From CFX5 sp023384495 (lineage in GTDB: Bacteria; Chloroflexota; Anaerolineae; Caldilineales; Caldilineaceae): 64,000 nucleotides of DNA. The notes under the pieces are model-generated. The model saw only the letters and a list, made by a program, of their open reading frames with translations. It searched no databases and was not told the DNA's origin. The stretch lies in assembly GCA_048499455.1 (NCBI GenBank), contig JASNZV010000001.1, forward strand, positions 186,001 to 250,000, given 5' to 3'. The translations under genes were made by a program, and so were the position numbers. Shown here piece by piece: positions 45,561 to 54,487 of the stretch. How positions within the stretch are numbered: position 1 is the stretch's first letter; each line of letters opens with the position of its first letter.

Positions 45561-45621
45561 GTTAATCTTATTTACCGTTTGTTAATCAATCAACAACGTT
45601 TTGTTAACAACACATTAACAA
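45561..45621 (-). promoter_or_regulatory. Pho-box-like direct repeats upstream of pstS
   Basis: An A/T-rich stretch with four TTAAC/TTAAT-type units (GTTAAT at 45561 and 45581, TTGTTAACAA at 45601, ATTAAC at 45614), spaced by about 11 or 20-22 nt and on one helical face. This resembles PhoP/PhoB binding repeats (TTAACA-like). TAAGAT near 45565-45571 (minus) could be the -10 box. Confidence 0.65.
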
Positions 45622-45686
45622 AGCGTTGGAGCATAGAACTTCTTGCCACAATCCGCCTAGAAAATCACAGAGCGCCACAAACTGGG

Positions 45687-47609
45687 TTACCAGGGCTGCG
45701 CATACGACGGCTCGTTGACATGGCGCGCCACCTGCAACACCAGCCGGGCTTCAGTGGCCGGCGGCAACGTCACGCGAAGCCACTTGTCATCGACGCGCAC
45801 AGTCTGGCGCTCCGTCTGCAACGGCGGCGGCGCATACGCATGGTGCGAACCGGGATAGTCGCTCGCCCGCGCATCAAAAGTGACCGCTTCGATCTGGTGT
45901 TCGCCAAAGCCGCCGGCTTGCACAATCACGCTTCGCTCGGCAAAGGGGCTCAGGTTGACCAGCCGCGCCACCGTGCTTGTAGGCTCAAGCTGCTCTACCA
46001 GCGCGGCCACATCGTCGGGCAGACCGGGCCGGCGGCGCTCGGCGTCAAAATAGCGCACCGCACAGTGGAGCAACCCGCCGTTGTAGATGTGTTGCGGCGC
46101 GCCCAGCGTCAACTGCACCAGCGCCTCGGTGATGATCGGGTTGTGCTGTTGCCAGTGGTGAATGTTCACCTGCGTCAGATCCGCCTGGTCGGCGGCGATC
46201 AACGCCAGGCGGTGGCAGACCATGCTGTAGGCAGCGCGCAGCATCTCTTCGGGATAGGTAGGGTTGTCGCCGGCCAGAAAACGCAGCCACGGCTGTTCGT
46301 GGCCGCAATCCTCCTTGTTGCGGAAAGGGACCACTGTGCGCCAGTCGTACTGTTCCACCTGGCGCAGGCGCTCGATGCGCGCCCAATCCGCCGCCGCTTG
46401 CGAGAGATTCCAGAGCGCCGTCGGGTAGACGGGCGAGAGCGGCATGTAGTCAAACCAGCCCTGATCCCCATAGCGATAAGGGACGACAAACATCGCCGGC
46501 GCATCCCCCTGGGCGGTGAACTCGCCGATCCAGTGGTGTTGCAGACTCATCTCCAACCCGCGCGGGTCTCGATACTCCCCCAGCGCCCAGATGTGGTCGA
46601 GCTGGCTGCGGGGCAAGTCGAGATAGGCGGGGTTACGCGTCAGCAGAAAGGCATTGGCCCCGGCCACCGTCGCCGCCATGCCGATGTTGTAATAGCCGTG
46701 CGGCCACGTCCAGCCGTAGAGGCCGCCGTACCACTTGCCGTCCATCGTCTCGCCCACCTGGCCGTTGAGGCCGACATTGTCGGGCAAGAGGCCGCCGTTG
46801 GCGCCGGCGCGCGCGATCCAGCCGTCCACATACTCGACAATCCAATCTCGGTATTTGGCCTCGCCGGTCAACAAAAACGCGTTGGCGACCAGGCTGGTGA
46901 CGATCAAGTTGCCGGCTACGTCACCGCTGCCCATGCGCCGCTGCATGGCTTCGCCCATCCGGCGCGCCTTGTCCGGCTCTTGGAGGTCGTCGTAGTGGGT
47001 AACGCCCGGCACATCGCTGTAGGGTAGCCCGTAGACGCGCATCCCCGCCGACCAGCCGTAGCGGGGTTCCGCCCCATCGGTGAACCCCCAGCGCGGCCCG
47101 CCGCTGCCGTTGTGCGGGGCGCGGATGATCTTGTGTACGGGGTCATAATTTTGAGCCTCCGGGTCTTCGTTCAAATAGAGGCCGGCAAAGCGCCGCGCCC
47201 GTTCCCGGTTGATGGCGTTGCTGGGGTCGGCCAGGCAGAGAAAGTAAAAATAGATGTAACTCTCGCCCTGGTGGAACTGGTCATAGCCCCGCTCATACTC
47301 CTTGTGGACGTGGCCGGCTGCGGTGAGCTGGCGGGTGATGCCGTCCCACAGACGCTGGCCCTCGGCGAGCAGGCGGTTGTCGCCCCCCAGCAAGTAGAGC
47401 AGCGGCCAGTTGTACGACGCCTCGTAGAAGTCGTCGGCGCCATCGCGTGAGCCAGTACCCCCGTCGCGCCAGATCAGGCTGCCGTTGGGGCGCACATAGC
47501 GGGCAAGAAAGGGGTCGATGGCCTGGTCCATCAACTCGAACAACCGGCGTTCGAGCATGGCCCAGGCAGGCGGATTCCAACACGGGATAGTGGCGGTCAC
47601 GGTGATCAT
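45687..47609 (-). CDS. Hypothetical (alpha/alpha)6-barrel-like protein (640 aa), possible glycoside-active enzyme
   Basis: A cytoplasmic protein with no signal peptide. The first ~480 residues carry repeated aromatic/helical segments (DDFYEASYNWPLLYLLGG, YDQFHQGESYIYFYFLCLAD, GYYNIGMAATVAGANAFLL, TVVPFRNKEDCGHEQPWLRFLAGDNPTYP) as in (alpha/alpha)6 toroid enzymes acting on sugars. The C-terminal ~130 residues look like a beta-sandwich (ATEARLVLQVARHV). I cannot assign a named GH or PL family. Candidate acid residues are in GTGSRDGADDFYE. It stands alone between pstS and a divergent gene. Confidence 0.8.
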   Translation of the reverse strand: MITVTATIPCWNPPAWAMLERRLFELMDQAIDPFLARYVRPNGSLIWRDGGTGSRDGADDFYEASYNWPLLYLLGGDNRLLAEGQRLWDGITRQLTAAGHVHKEYERGYDQFHQGESYIYFYFLCLADPSNAINRERARRFAGLYLNEDPEAQNYDPVHKIIRAPHNGSGGPRWGFTDGAEPRYGWSAGMRVYGLPYSDVPGVTHYDDLQEPDKARRMGEAMQRRMGSGDVAGNLIVTSLVANAFLLTGEAKYRDWIVEYVDGWIARAGANGGLLPDNVGLNGQVGETMDGKWYGGLYGWTWPHGYYNIGMAATVAGANAFLLTRNPAYLDLPRSQLDHIWALGEYRDPRGLEMSLQHHWIGEFTAQGDAPAMFVVPYRYGDQGWFDYMPLSPVYPTALWNLSQAAADWARIERLRQVEQYDWRTVVPFRNKEDCGHEQPWLRFLAGDNPTYPEEMLRAAYSMVCHRLALIAADQADLTQVNIHHWQQHNPIITEALVQLTLGAPQHIYNGGLLHCAVRYFDAERRRPGLPDDVAALVEQLEPTSTVARLVNLSPFAERSVIVQAGGFGEHQIEAVTFDARASDYPGSHHAYAPPPLQTERQTVRVDDKWLRVTLPPATEARLVLQVARHVNEPSYAQPW

Positions 47610-47691
47610 GGTTTGGTGCTCCGGCGGCTTGGCAACTGGTTGCTGATGGTTGACAGGGATCGTTGCTCTATTATAACCGCTGTGAATGTAG

Positions 47692-47810
47692 CACGGAACA
47701 GCGTAACACAGAGCACGCGGAGATTGTACGGAGAAGACCGAGTTTTTCCTCGCTGGATAAAATCCTCTGTGTCTTCTGGGCCCCTCTGTGTTCTCTGTGT
47801 TCCTGCTCTA
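47692..47810. repeat. Long imperfect palindromic repeat family 5, copy 1 (intergenic 47610-47901)
   Basis: Arms rich in AACACAGAG / CTCTGTGTT: GTAACACAGAGCACGCGGAG at one end and CTCTGTGTTCTCTGTGTTCC at the other, with a loop containing CCGAGTTTTTCCTCGCTGG. The reverse complement matches 63343-63470. It lies in the gap between the divergent genes. Confidence 0.7.
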
Positions 47811-47888
47811 CGCCGCCATTTCTGCCGTGATCGATGATCACAGATCATAACGACTATCACGCGGCGTGGAAATCAGCCCAAATCGTGG

Positions 47889-47894
47889 TATGAT
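47889..47894 (+). promoter_or_regulatory. -10 box of a probable leaderless transcript
   Basis: TATGAT, then 7 nt, then the ATG at 47902. A start site 7 nt after the -10 box is the A of the ATG itself, and no ribosome binding site is present. A second gene (56430) has the same arrangement. Confidence 0.5.
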
Positions 47895-47901
47895 GGTCGC
47901 C

Positions 47902-49059
47902 ATGTTGACGACCACAAGCCGCGGCCTGATCCAGGCCATCCACGATCACCCAATGCGCATCGTGTTGGTTGCCACCGGCGCCGGCGCCCAGGCCCTGGCC
48001 GACCTGCTGGCCGTGGGCGGGGCCAGCCGCACGCTCATCGAAGGGCTGATCCCCTATAGCCCGGCCGCGTGTGATGATTTCTTGGGCCGCACGCCCGAAC
48101 AATACACCGCCGCGGCCACGGCCCGTCTGCTGGCCGGCTGCGCTTGTGCCCGCGCCCGCCGGCTTGAGGGCGCTGCGCCGTCGCTGGCGGGGCTGGCCTG
48201 CACGGCCGCCATCGCGTCGGATCGGCCCAAGCGGGGCGACCACCGGGCCCATGTAGCCCTCTGGCGCGCGCAACGGCTGGTCGAATGGGAGCTACGGCTG
48301 GAAAAAGGCGCCCGCGACCGCGCCGGCGAAGAGGCGCTGGCCAGCGCGCTGATCCTCAATGCGTTGGCTCATGCTTGCGGGTTGGATGAACAGCTGCCGC
48401 TCGATCTGGGGCCGGGCGACGCGCTCACGTCGACCGAGTATGACTTTGCCGCGCTGGTGGCGCAGCTACAGCGGGGCGCTGCGCCCTATATCGGCGTCCA
48501 CGATGACGGGCGAATGCGCACCACCGATGCTCACCCCCAGGTGTTGCTGTCGGGCGCGTTCAATCCGCTGCACGCCGGCCACCTGGGCATGGCGCGCGCC
48601 GCAACGCAACTGCTGGGCAAGCCGGTGGCCTTTGAACTTGCCGCCGTCAATGTAGACAAGCCGTCGCTGGCCACCGAAACGGTGCTGGATCGCATAGCCC
48701 AGTTTGCCGGGCGATATGCCGTCTTTGTGAGCAACGCCCCCACCTATGTGGAAAAGGCGCGGCTCTATCCCGGCGCAACCTTTGTGGTGGGCTACGACAC
48801 GGCAGTGCGCATCTTTGAGCCGCGCTACTACGGCGGCAGCGCCAATCAGATGAACCGGGCGCTCGATGAGCTCGCCGGGCGCGGGTGCCGCTTTCTCGTG
48901 GCCGGCCGCGCCGATGCTCAGGGTATCTTTCGCGGGCTGGCTGATCTGAAGATGGCGCCGGCTCATCGCGCACTCTTTCAAGAGATTCCCGAGGCGCTCT
49001 TCCGCATGGACATCTCATCCACCGAACTGCGCGCCCGGATGGCCGACCCAATTGCCTGA
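47902..49059 (+). CDS. CinA C-terminal-like domain fused to NadD-like nucleotidyltransferase
   Basis: 385 residues. The N-terminal half (about 1-160) resembles CinA-C/PncC NMN deamidases: RIVLVATGAGAQALADLLAVGGASRTLIEGLIPYS and ACTAAIASDRPKRGDHRAH. The C-terminal half (about 205-385) is a HIGH-type cytidylyltransferase-fold domain: LLSGAFNPLHAGHLGMA (T/HxGH motif as HAGH), FVVGYDTAVRIFEPRYYGG and a final DISSTELR (ISSTxIR). These two steps could make NaMN from NMN and then NaAD, so a bifunctional NAD-recycling enzyme is a reasonable inference. ATG 47902 is chosen over 47890 because of the leaderless promoter. Confidence 0.85.
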   Translation: MLTTTSRGLIQAIHDHPMRIVLVATGAGAQALADLLAVGGASRTLIEGLIPYSPAACDDFLGRTPEQYTAAATARLLAGCACARARRLEGAAPSLAGLACTAAIASDRPKRGDHRAHVALWRAQRLVEWELRLEKGARDRAGEEALASALILNALAHACGLDEQLPLDLGPGDALTSTEYDFAALVAQLQRGAAPYIGVHDDGRMRTTDAHPQVLLSGAFNPLHAGHLGMARAATQLLGKPVAFELAAVNVDKPSLATETVLDRIAQFAGRYAVFVSNAPTYVEKARLYPGATFVVGYDTAVRIFEPRYYGGSANQMNRALDELAGRGCRFLVAGRADAQGIFRGLADLKMAPAHRALFQEIPEALFRMDISSTELRARMADPIA

Positions 49060-49173
49060 CTTGCATGACGAACGGGAACGCCGCCATCTTTGGCGGCTGC
49101 CAACGGGATGTTGGCGATCCCAAGCGCGCGGCGAATCTACGCTGATCAACACACACGGACCAGGAGGCGCTCT

Positions 49174-50805
49174 ATGCCCAAAATGACTGGCGGCCAAGCC
49201 ATTGTCCAATCGCTGATTGCCCACAACGTCGATACCCTCTTCGGGCTGCCCGGCGTGCAGAACGACTGGTTCTTCAACGCGCTCCACGACGCCGGCGACC
49301 GGGTGCGCGTCATCCACACGCGCCACGAACAGGGCGCCGCCTACATGGCGCTTGGCTATGCGCAATCCACCGGCAGGCCGGGCGTCTATAGCGTCGTGCC
49401 GGGGCCCGGCGTGCTCAACACGCTGGCCGCCCTCTCCACCGCCTACGCCACCAACGACAAGGTGCTGTGCCTGACGGGGCAGATCGCCTCCACCACAATC
49501 GGCCGCGGCTTTGGCCTGCTCCACGAGATCCCCGACCAGTTGGGCGCGCTGCGCGGGCTTACCAAATGGGCGCAGCGCATCAACAGCCCGGCGGAAGCGC
49601 CCAGGGTAATGGCCGAAGCCTTTCGCCAGTTGGACAGTGGCCGCCCCCGCCCCGTCGCCGTGGAGACGCCCCCCGACGTGCTCGCCGCCCAGGCCGAAGT
49701 GGCGCTGACGCCGCCGGCTGCCGATCTCTTTGCCCCGCCGGTGGACCCCGACGCGATCGCCCAGGCGGCCAAATTGCTTGCCCAGGCCAAACAGCCGCTG
49801 ATCTTTGTGGGCAGCGGCGCCATAAACGCCGCCGACGCCGTGCGCGAGCTGGCCGAGCTGCTCCAGGCGCCGGTGGTCTCCAACCGCAGCGGGCACGGCA
49901 TCCTCAGCAGCCGCCACCCGTTGAGCCTGCGTATGCCCATGGCCCACGCCCTGTGGGACAAGGCCGACGTGGTGCTGGCCGTTGGTTCGCGCATGCAGTG
50001 GGCGTTGCAGATGTGGGGGCACGACGCCGATCTCAAGGTCATCCGCATCGACATCGACCCCACCGAGCACCCGCGCATTGTGACGCCCGCGCTCGCCATC
50101 ACCGCCCGCAGCGAAGACGCGCTGCCGGCGCTGGTCGAAGCCGTGTCGCGGCAGGTGGGCCGGCGTCCGTCGCGCAGCGAAGAGATGGAGACGCTCAAGG
50201 CCGAGGTCGAGGGGCGTTACGCCTTTCTGGAGCCGCAGATGAGCTTCCTCAAGGCCATCCGCGCCGAGCTGCCCGATGATGGCTTTTTTGTGGAAGAGAT
50301 GACGCAGGTGGGCTACATCAGCCGCTTTGCGCTGCCCGTCTATGAGCCGCGCGCGTTTGTCACCTGTGGCTATCAGGGCACACTGGGGTGGGGGTTCGCC
50401 ACCGCGCTGGGGGTCAAGGTCGCCCACCCCGACAAAGCGGTGCTCTCGGTCAACGGCGACGGCGGCTTTCTCTTCACCGTGCAGGAACTGGCCACTGCGG
50501 TGCAGCACAAGATCAACACGGTGACGCTCGTCTTCAACGACAACGCCTATGGCAATGTGCGGCGGATGCAGAAGCTGAACTACGACAACCGCATCATCGC
50601 CAGCGATCTGCAAAACCCCGACTTCGTCAAGCTGGCCGAAGCGTTTGGCGCACAGGGGCTGCGCGCCCATACGCCCGACGAACTGCGCGCCGCTATCCGC
50701 CGCGGCTTCGAGAGCGATGCGCCCACGCTTATCGAAATCCCCGTGGGCGAGATGCCCAGCCCCTGGCCGGTGGTCTATCTGCCGCGCTTGCGCGGGGCGC
50801 GGTGA
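49174..50805 (+). CDS. Thiamine pyrophosphate-dependent enzyme (acetolactate synthase-like family)
   Basis: A three-domain TPP enzyme of 543 residues. The N-terminal Pyr domain has the catalytic Glu in RVIHTRHEQGAAYMALGYA, and VYSVVPGPGVLNTLAAL. The middle domain includes QPLIFVGSGAINAADAV. The C-terminal PP domain has the TPP motif GDGGFLFTVQELATAV ... NDNAYGNV. ATG 49174 is preceded by AGGAGG. The fold covers acetolactate synthase, glyoxylate carboligase, benzoylformate decarboxylase and others; I see no small-subunit gene, so branched-chain synthesis is unlikely. The neighbours suggest sugar-acid or ketoacid breakdown. Confidence 0.9.
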   Translation: MPKMTGGQAIVQSLIAHNVDTLFGLPGVQNDWFFNALHDAGDRVRVIHTRHEQGAAYMALGYAQSTGRPGVYSVVPGPGVLNTLAALSTAYATNDKVLCLTGQIASTTIGRGFGLLHEIPDQLGALRGLTKWAQRINSPAEAPRVMAEAFRQLDSGRPRPVAVETPPDVLAAQAEVALTPPAADLFAPPVDPDAIAQAAKLLAQAKQPLIFVGSGAINAADAVRELAELLQAPVVSNRSGHGILSSRHPLSLRMPMAHALWDKADVVLAVGSRMQWALQMWGHDADLKVIRIDIDPTEHPRIVTPALAITARSEDALPALVEAVSRQVGRRPSRSEEMETLKAEVEGRYAFLEPQMSFLKAIRAELPDDGFFVEEMTQVGYISRFALPVYEPRAFVTCGYQGTLGWGFATALGVKVAHPDKAVLSVNGDGGFLFTVQELATAVQHKINTVTLVFNDNAYGNVRRMQKLNYDNRIIASDLQNPDFVKLAEAFGAQGLRAHTPDELRAAIRRGFESDAPTLIEIPVGEMPSPWPVVYLPRLRGAR

Positions 50806-50820
50806 GATTGGAGACTGGTC

Positions 50821-50854
50821 AGGTGCGATGCACTTTCAGAGGTGCATTGCACCT
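50821..50854. terminator. Hairpin family 4, copy 1 (GGTGCGATGCAC)
   Basis: AGGTGCGATGCACTT and AGGTGCATTGCACCT form a 15-bp stem with two mismatches and loop TCAG, 16 nt after the TPP-enzyme stop. The same core recurs at 54451-54481. Confidence 0.65.
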
Positions 50855-50910
50855 TCGGGTGACAGCCTGATCTGGTCTGAATGTAGAGCTGGAGATTGGG
50901 AGGAGTGGCT

Positions 50911-51570
50911 GTGAACAAGTTGACACTGTTGCATACGGCGCCGGCCAATGTGACGACCTTTGACCGGCTGCTGCGCGAGCTGGCGCCCGACATCCCCGCC
51001 GAGCATCTGCTCGACGAGAGCCTGCTGAATGATGCGCGCGCCGCGGGCGAGATCACCCCGGCGCTGGCGGCGCGGATCAGCAGCCGGCTGCTGGCGGCGG
51101 GGGACGAGAGCGCGGTGCTGCTCTGCACCTGCTCCACGATTGGCGGCGCGGCCGAGCAAGTTGTACACCCGCGCGCCGGGCGGGTGCAGCGGGTGGATCG
51201 CGCCATGGCTGAGCGAGCCGTGGCGCTGGGCGAACGCATCATCGTGGCGGCGGCGCTGGCCAGCACCCTGGCCCCCACGCGCGATCTGATCCTCGATGCG
51301 GCGCAACGGGCGGGCAAGGCGGTGACGATTCACGAAGTGCTCTGCCCCGACGCCTGGTCTCACTTTGAGCGGGGCGACTCGCCGGCCTACTGGGCCGCGG
51401 TGGCAGCTTGTCTGCGCAGCCAGGCCACACAGGGCGATGTGATCGTGCTGGCGCAAGCCTCCATGGCCGGCGCGGCCGAGCTCTGCGCCGATCTCCCCAT
51501 CCCCGTGCTCAGCAGCCCGCGCCTGGGGCTGGAGGCCGCCATCGCCGCCTATCGGGCAGCCACCGCGTAG
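50911..51570 (+). CDS. Aspartate/glutamate racemase-like protein
   Basis: A 219-residue protein with the fold pattern of the Asp/Glu/hydantoin racemase family: LTLLHTAPANVTTFDRLLREL and the first-Cys motif LLCTCSTIGGAAE, then VLAQASMAGAAEL and a C-terminal PVLSSPRLGLEAAIAAYR. The family usually has a second Cys in the last motif; here SSPRLGLE has none, so it may be a decarboxylase or isomerase variant. GTG 50911 is chosen because GGGAGGAG lies 5 nt upstream. It lies between a TPP enzyme and an enolase-superfamily gene. Confidence 0.75.
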   Translation: MNKLTLLHTAPANVTTFDRLLRELAPDIPAEHLLDESLLNDARAAGEITPALAARISSRLLAAGDESAVLLCTCSTIGGAAEQVVHPRAGRVQRVDRAMAERAVALGERIIVAAALASTLAPTRDLILDAAQRAGKAVTIHEVLCPDAWSHFERGDSPAYWAAVAACLRSQATQGDVIVLAQASMAGAAELCADLPIPVLSSPRLGLEAAIAAYRAATA

Positions 51571-51784
51571 GGGTGGGTCCTGTGTTCTCATCCGCCTGCG
51601 CCCAGGCACTACATAGCGCCGCCACAGGGAATCGTGGCGTGCGACGCACTGGCCAGCGTCATTCCTGTATGACCACTCAGGTTTCGGCTAGTGCGACGCA
51701 CGCTGTCGCCCCTCCACACGATTCTGTGGCGCTACCAATTCCATCCATCGTCGCCACCTCAACCCAAGGAGCTATACAAGAACC

Positions 51785-52960
51785 ATGAAGATCACCGGTG
51801 TACGGACCAAAATTTACGGCTTTGAGATGAAACGCGCGCTGGGTGACGCCAATAGCCCGCGCGGCTGGCGCCATTCGACCCACATGGCCGTCTTTATCGA
51901 CACCGACGAGGGCGTCACCGGCGTGGCGCTCGGTTCGACGAGCGCGCGCGGCCATATCCACGCCTTTGTCGAGAATCTGCTGCTGGGCAAAGACCCGCGC
52001 GGCGTGCGCGGTCTCTGGAAGCTCATGGTGGATCGGGTGTTCAAGGTCAACAACCGCGGCATCGTCAACGACGCCATCGCGTCTATCGATGTCGCGCTGT
52101 GGGACCTCAAGGCCAAAGCCAACAACGAGCCGCTCTGGAAGACGTTGGGCGCATCGACGCCGCGGGTGCGCGCCTACGCCAGCGGCCTCGACATGCCGCT
52201 TTCGGACGAGGAGATGCGCGCCTTCTACACCGAGATGGCCGGCCAGGGCATCTTCGCCGGCAAGCTCAAGGTTGGGCTGGATGCGGACGCCGACCTGCGC
52301 CGCATCGCCATCATGCACGATGCGCTGGCCACTTCGGGCAAGAAACCGGCGTTGATGATCGACTCCAACGAATATTGGTCGCCCAAACAAGCCATCCGCC
52401 ACATCCGCCGTTTCGAGCGTGATTTCGACCTCTTCTGGGTGGAGGAGCCGGCCCGGCGTTGGGACTATCGCGGGCTGCGGCAGGTTTCGGAAGCGGTGAG
52501 CGCAGCCGTCGCCACCGGCGAAAACCTGGACGACGTAAGCGAGTACATGCCGCTGGTGGCCAATGGCGCCGTAGATGTGATCCAGGTGGGGACGAATGCT
52601 GGCGGCATCACCGGCGGGCTGATGGTGGCGGATCTGGCCTACGCCTTCGAGATCCCCATCTCGGTGATGAATTGCCCCGGCAGCTACATGGCCCATTTCG
52701 CCGCCGTGCTGCCCAACCACATCTGGATGGAGGTCTTCAACGCCGGGCGCACCGTGGGCATGACGGTGGACACGCGCATCGAGGATGGCTGGATCGTGCT
52801 GGGCGACAGCCCTGGCATCGGCATCACCTTCGACGAGGCCAGGCTCGACGAGTTGGCCGTGGCTGAATCCGACGCCACGCGTACGGGTCTCCCCGCCGGG
52901 CGACGCCGGGGCGCTGCGCTCTTCGAAGTCGGCCCCGACGAGCCGGATGAGTGGGCGTGA
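51785..52960 (+). CDS. Enolase-superfamily (mandelate racemase/muconate lactonizing type) enzyme
   Basis: 391 residues: an N-terminal capping domain (KITGVRTKIYGFEMKR) and a TIM barrel. Metal ligands are in ALMIDSNEYW (Asp), LFWVEEPARRWDY (Glu) and AVATGENLDD (Glu). The first barrel Lys pair is in FAGKLKVGLDADADL (KxK). These enzymes abstract a proton alpha to a carboxylate; likely roles are sugar-acid dehydratase or epimerase. The C-terminal ~25 residues (after DELAVAESDATRTG) are a tail rich in Gly/Arg/Glu. A short 7-nt gap leads to the rhomboid gene. Confidence 0.93.
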   Translation: MKITGVRTKIYGFEMKRALGDANSPRGWRHSTHMAVFIDTDEGVTGVALGSTSARGHIHAFVENLLLGKDPRGVRGLWKLMVDRVFKVNNRGIVNDAIASIDVALWDLKAKANNEPLWKTLGASTPRVRAYASGLDMPLSDEEMRAFYTEMAGQGIFAGKLKVGLDADADLRRIAIMHDALATSGKKPALMIDSNEYWSPKQAIRHIRRFERDFDLFWVEEPARRWDYRGLRQVSEAVSAAVATGENLDDVSEYMPLVANGAVDVIQVGTNAGGITGGLMVADLAYAFEIPISVMNCPGSYMAHFAAVLPNHIWMEVFNAGRTVGMTVDTRIEDGWIVLGDSPGIGITFDEARLDELAVAESDATRTGLPAGRRRGAALFEVGPDEPDEWA

Positions 52961-52967
52961 GTCGGGT

Positions 52968-53534
52968 ATGAACGCACAACAGGGCCGTTGGAAAGACGAC
53001 CTTCGCCAGCGCATCGTCGTGCTCGGCGCGATCGTTGCGCTGGTCTGGCTACTGGAGGCAGCCGATCTGCTCCTCTGGCATCTGCCCCTCGACCGCTACG
53101 GCATCCACCCGCGCACATGGATGGGCCTGCGCAATATCCTCTTTGCGCCCTGGCTGCATGTGGGGTTTGGGCATCTGGCGGCCAACACAATTCCCTTTGT
53201 GGTGCTGGGGTGGTTTGTCAGCCTGCACGGTATGCGTGCGTTCTGGCAGGTCACCGCGACCACCCTGCTGGTGAGCGGGTTGGCGATCTGGCTGCTGGGC
53301 GCGCCCAACACGGTTCACCTGGGGCTGAGCGGCATCGTCTTTGGCTATCTGGGCTATCTGCTCGTGCGCGGCTTTGTCGAGCGCAGCCTGCGCGCCGCCC
53401 TATTGGCGCTGCTGGCGCTTGCCCTCTATGGCGGCATGTTGTGGGGGCTGGTCAGTTGGGCGCCGGGTGTCTCGTGGCTGGGGCACGCCTTTGGCTTCCT
53501 CGGCGGCGCCGTGGCCGCGCGGCGGGCGAAGTAG
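52968..53534 (+). CDS. Rhomboid-like intramembrane serine protease
   Basis: A 188-residue membrane protein with about six transmembrane helices. It has WLHVGFGHLAANTIPF (His/Asn pair), catalytic Ser in HLGLSGIVFGYLGYLL (GxSG) and catalytic His in SWLGHAFGFLGGAVAA, the usual rhomboid set. ATG 52968 begins at MNAQQGRW, 7 nt after the previous stop. Substrates unknown; no target is evident from the neighbours. Confidence 0.93.
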   Translation: MNAQQGRWKDDLRQRIVVLGAIVALVWLLEAADLLLWHLPLDRYGIHPRTWMGLRNILFAPWLHVGFGHLAANTIPFVVLGWFVSLHGMRAFWQVTATTLLVSGLAIWLLGAPNTVHLGLSGIVFGYLGYLLVRGFVERSLRAALLALLALALYGGMLWGLVSWAPGVSWLGHAFGFLGGAVAARRAK

Positions 53535-53730
53535 GCTCTGTGCTGAGATGTCCACAGAACTACATCCCCACGACGGCTGGCCCCTTTCCGCGGCCACGCC
53601 GATTTGCCGCGCTGCGCCATTTCCCGTAGGATGAGGATAAATTCAAATCGTCGGATGGTGGAGAACCGGCGCACGTTTGCTTTCGACATGCCGGTTCACG
53701 CACCACGCGCCCAAACAAGGAGTATCGACT

Positions 53731-54390
53731 GTGCATCTCTACCTGATCCGCCACGGCCAAAGCTTTGTCAACCTGGCCGACTGGGATTGGAACGGCGGCG
53801 CCACGCTCGACCAGCCGCTGACTGACCTGGGCATGGCCCAGGCCGAGGCGCTGGCCGGCTGGCTGCCCGGCCATGTCGCCCGTGTGAACGCCCTCTACGC
53901 CAGCAGCATGCAGCGCGCCCGCCAGACGGCTGAGCCATTGTCGCAAGTGTATGATTGCCCCGTGCGCTTCGAAGACCGCGTGCGCGAGATCGGCAATAAT
54001 CGCATCGACCACACCGCCTGGCCCGCCGAAGAAGCGCCCAAACGGTACAAGCAGGTCTGGGCGACGGCCCGCCCCTTTTCGCCCACCATGCACGACGCCG
54101 AGACCAGCGAATCCTATATGCATACGCGCGTGCGCGTGGGCCTCTTTATCGAGGAACTGGTGGACCGTCATCGGGGCGAGAACGTGCTGGTGGTCTGCCA
54201 CGGCGGCGTCATCGACTGCGCCTTCGACCATGTCTTCAACGTTGGCCCGTGGCGACGTTGCGAAATGTGGACCAACAACACGGGTGTCACCCACTTCGAA
54301 TATGTGGAACATCCCGGCCGCGAGGTCTGGCGGCTCCATTACTACAACCGCACCGACCACCTGGTTGCCGAGGGCATGGTGACGGGGTAG
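53731..54390 (+). CDS. Histidine phosphatase family protein (phosphoglycerate mutase-like)
   Basis: 219 residues with the catalytic signature LYLIRHGQSFVNLADW (RHG), the Arg in ASSMQRARQTAEPL, and the second catalytic His in VVCHGGVIDCAFD. The central segment FEDRVREIGNNRIDHTAWP varies by family member. GTG 53731 was chosen because AAGGAG lies upstream and the HLYLIRHG start follows at once. The activity (sugar-phosphate or other phosphatase) cannot be read from sequence. Confidence 0.92.
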   Translation: MHLYLIRHGQSFVNLADWDWNGGATLDQPLTDLGMAQAEALAGWLPGHVARVNALYASSMQRARQTAEPLSQVYDCPVRFEDRVREIGNNRIDHTAWPAEEAPKRYKQVWATARPFSPTMHDAETSESYMHTRVRVGLFIEELVDRHRGENVLVVCHGGVIDCAFDHVFNVGPWRRCEMWTNNTGVTHFEYVEHPGREVWRLHYYNRTDHLVAEGMVTG

Positions 54391-54450
54391 GACCGAAATG
54401 GGTAATGCGTAATAGGTGATAGGTGGCTATGCATTACGTGTGCTCACCCG

Positions 54451-54481
54451 GGTGCGATGCACTTTTCAAGTGCATCGCACC
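54451..54481. terminator. Hairpin family 4, copy 2, between convergent genes
   Basis: Perfect 14-bp stem GGTGCGATGCACTT / AAGTGCATCGCACC with loop TTC. It lies between the stops of the phosphatase (54390, +) and the enolase-superfamily gene (54488, -), so it could end both transcripts. Confidence 0.75.
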
Positions 54482-54487
54482 GCCCGT

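Noticed and set aside
45078..47027. 649-residue plus-strand frame antisense to the 640-aa barrel-like gene and pstS
   Set aside because: It spans two clear minus-strand genes and the gap between them; composition is Arg/His/Pro-rich and no domain is present.
49015..50670. 551-residue minus-strand frame antisense to the TPP enzyme
   Set aside because: The plus strand has the complete TPP motif and a Shine-Dalgarno; this frame has neither.
51677..53014. 445-residue minus-strand frame across the enolase-superfamily gene
   Set aside because: Antisense shadow of a gene with a full metal-ligand set.
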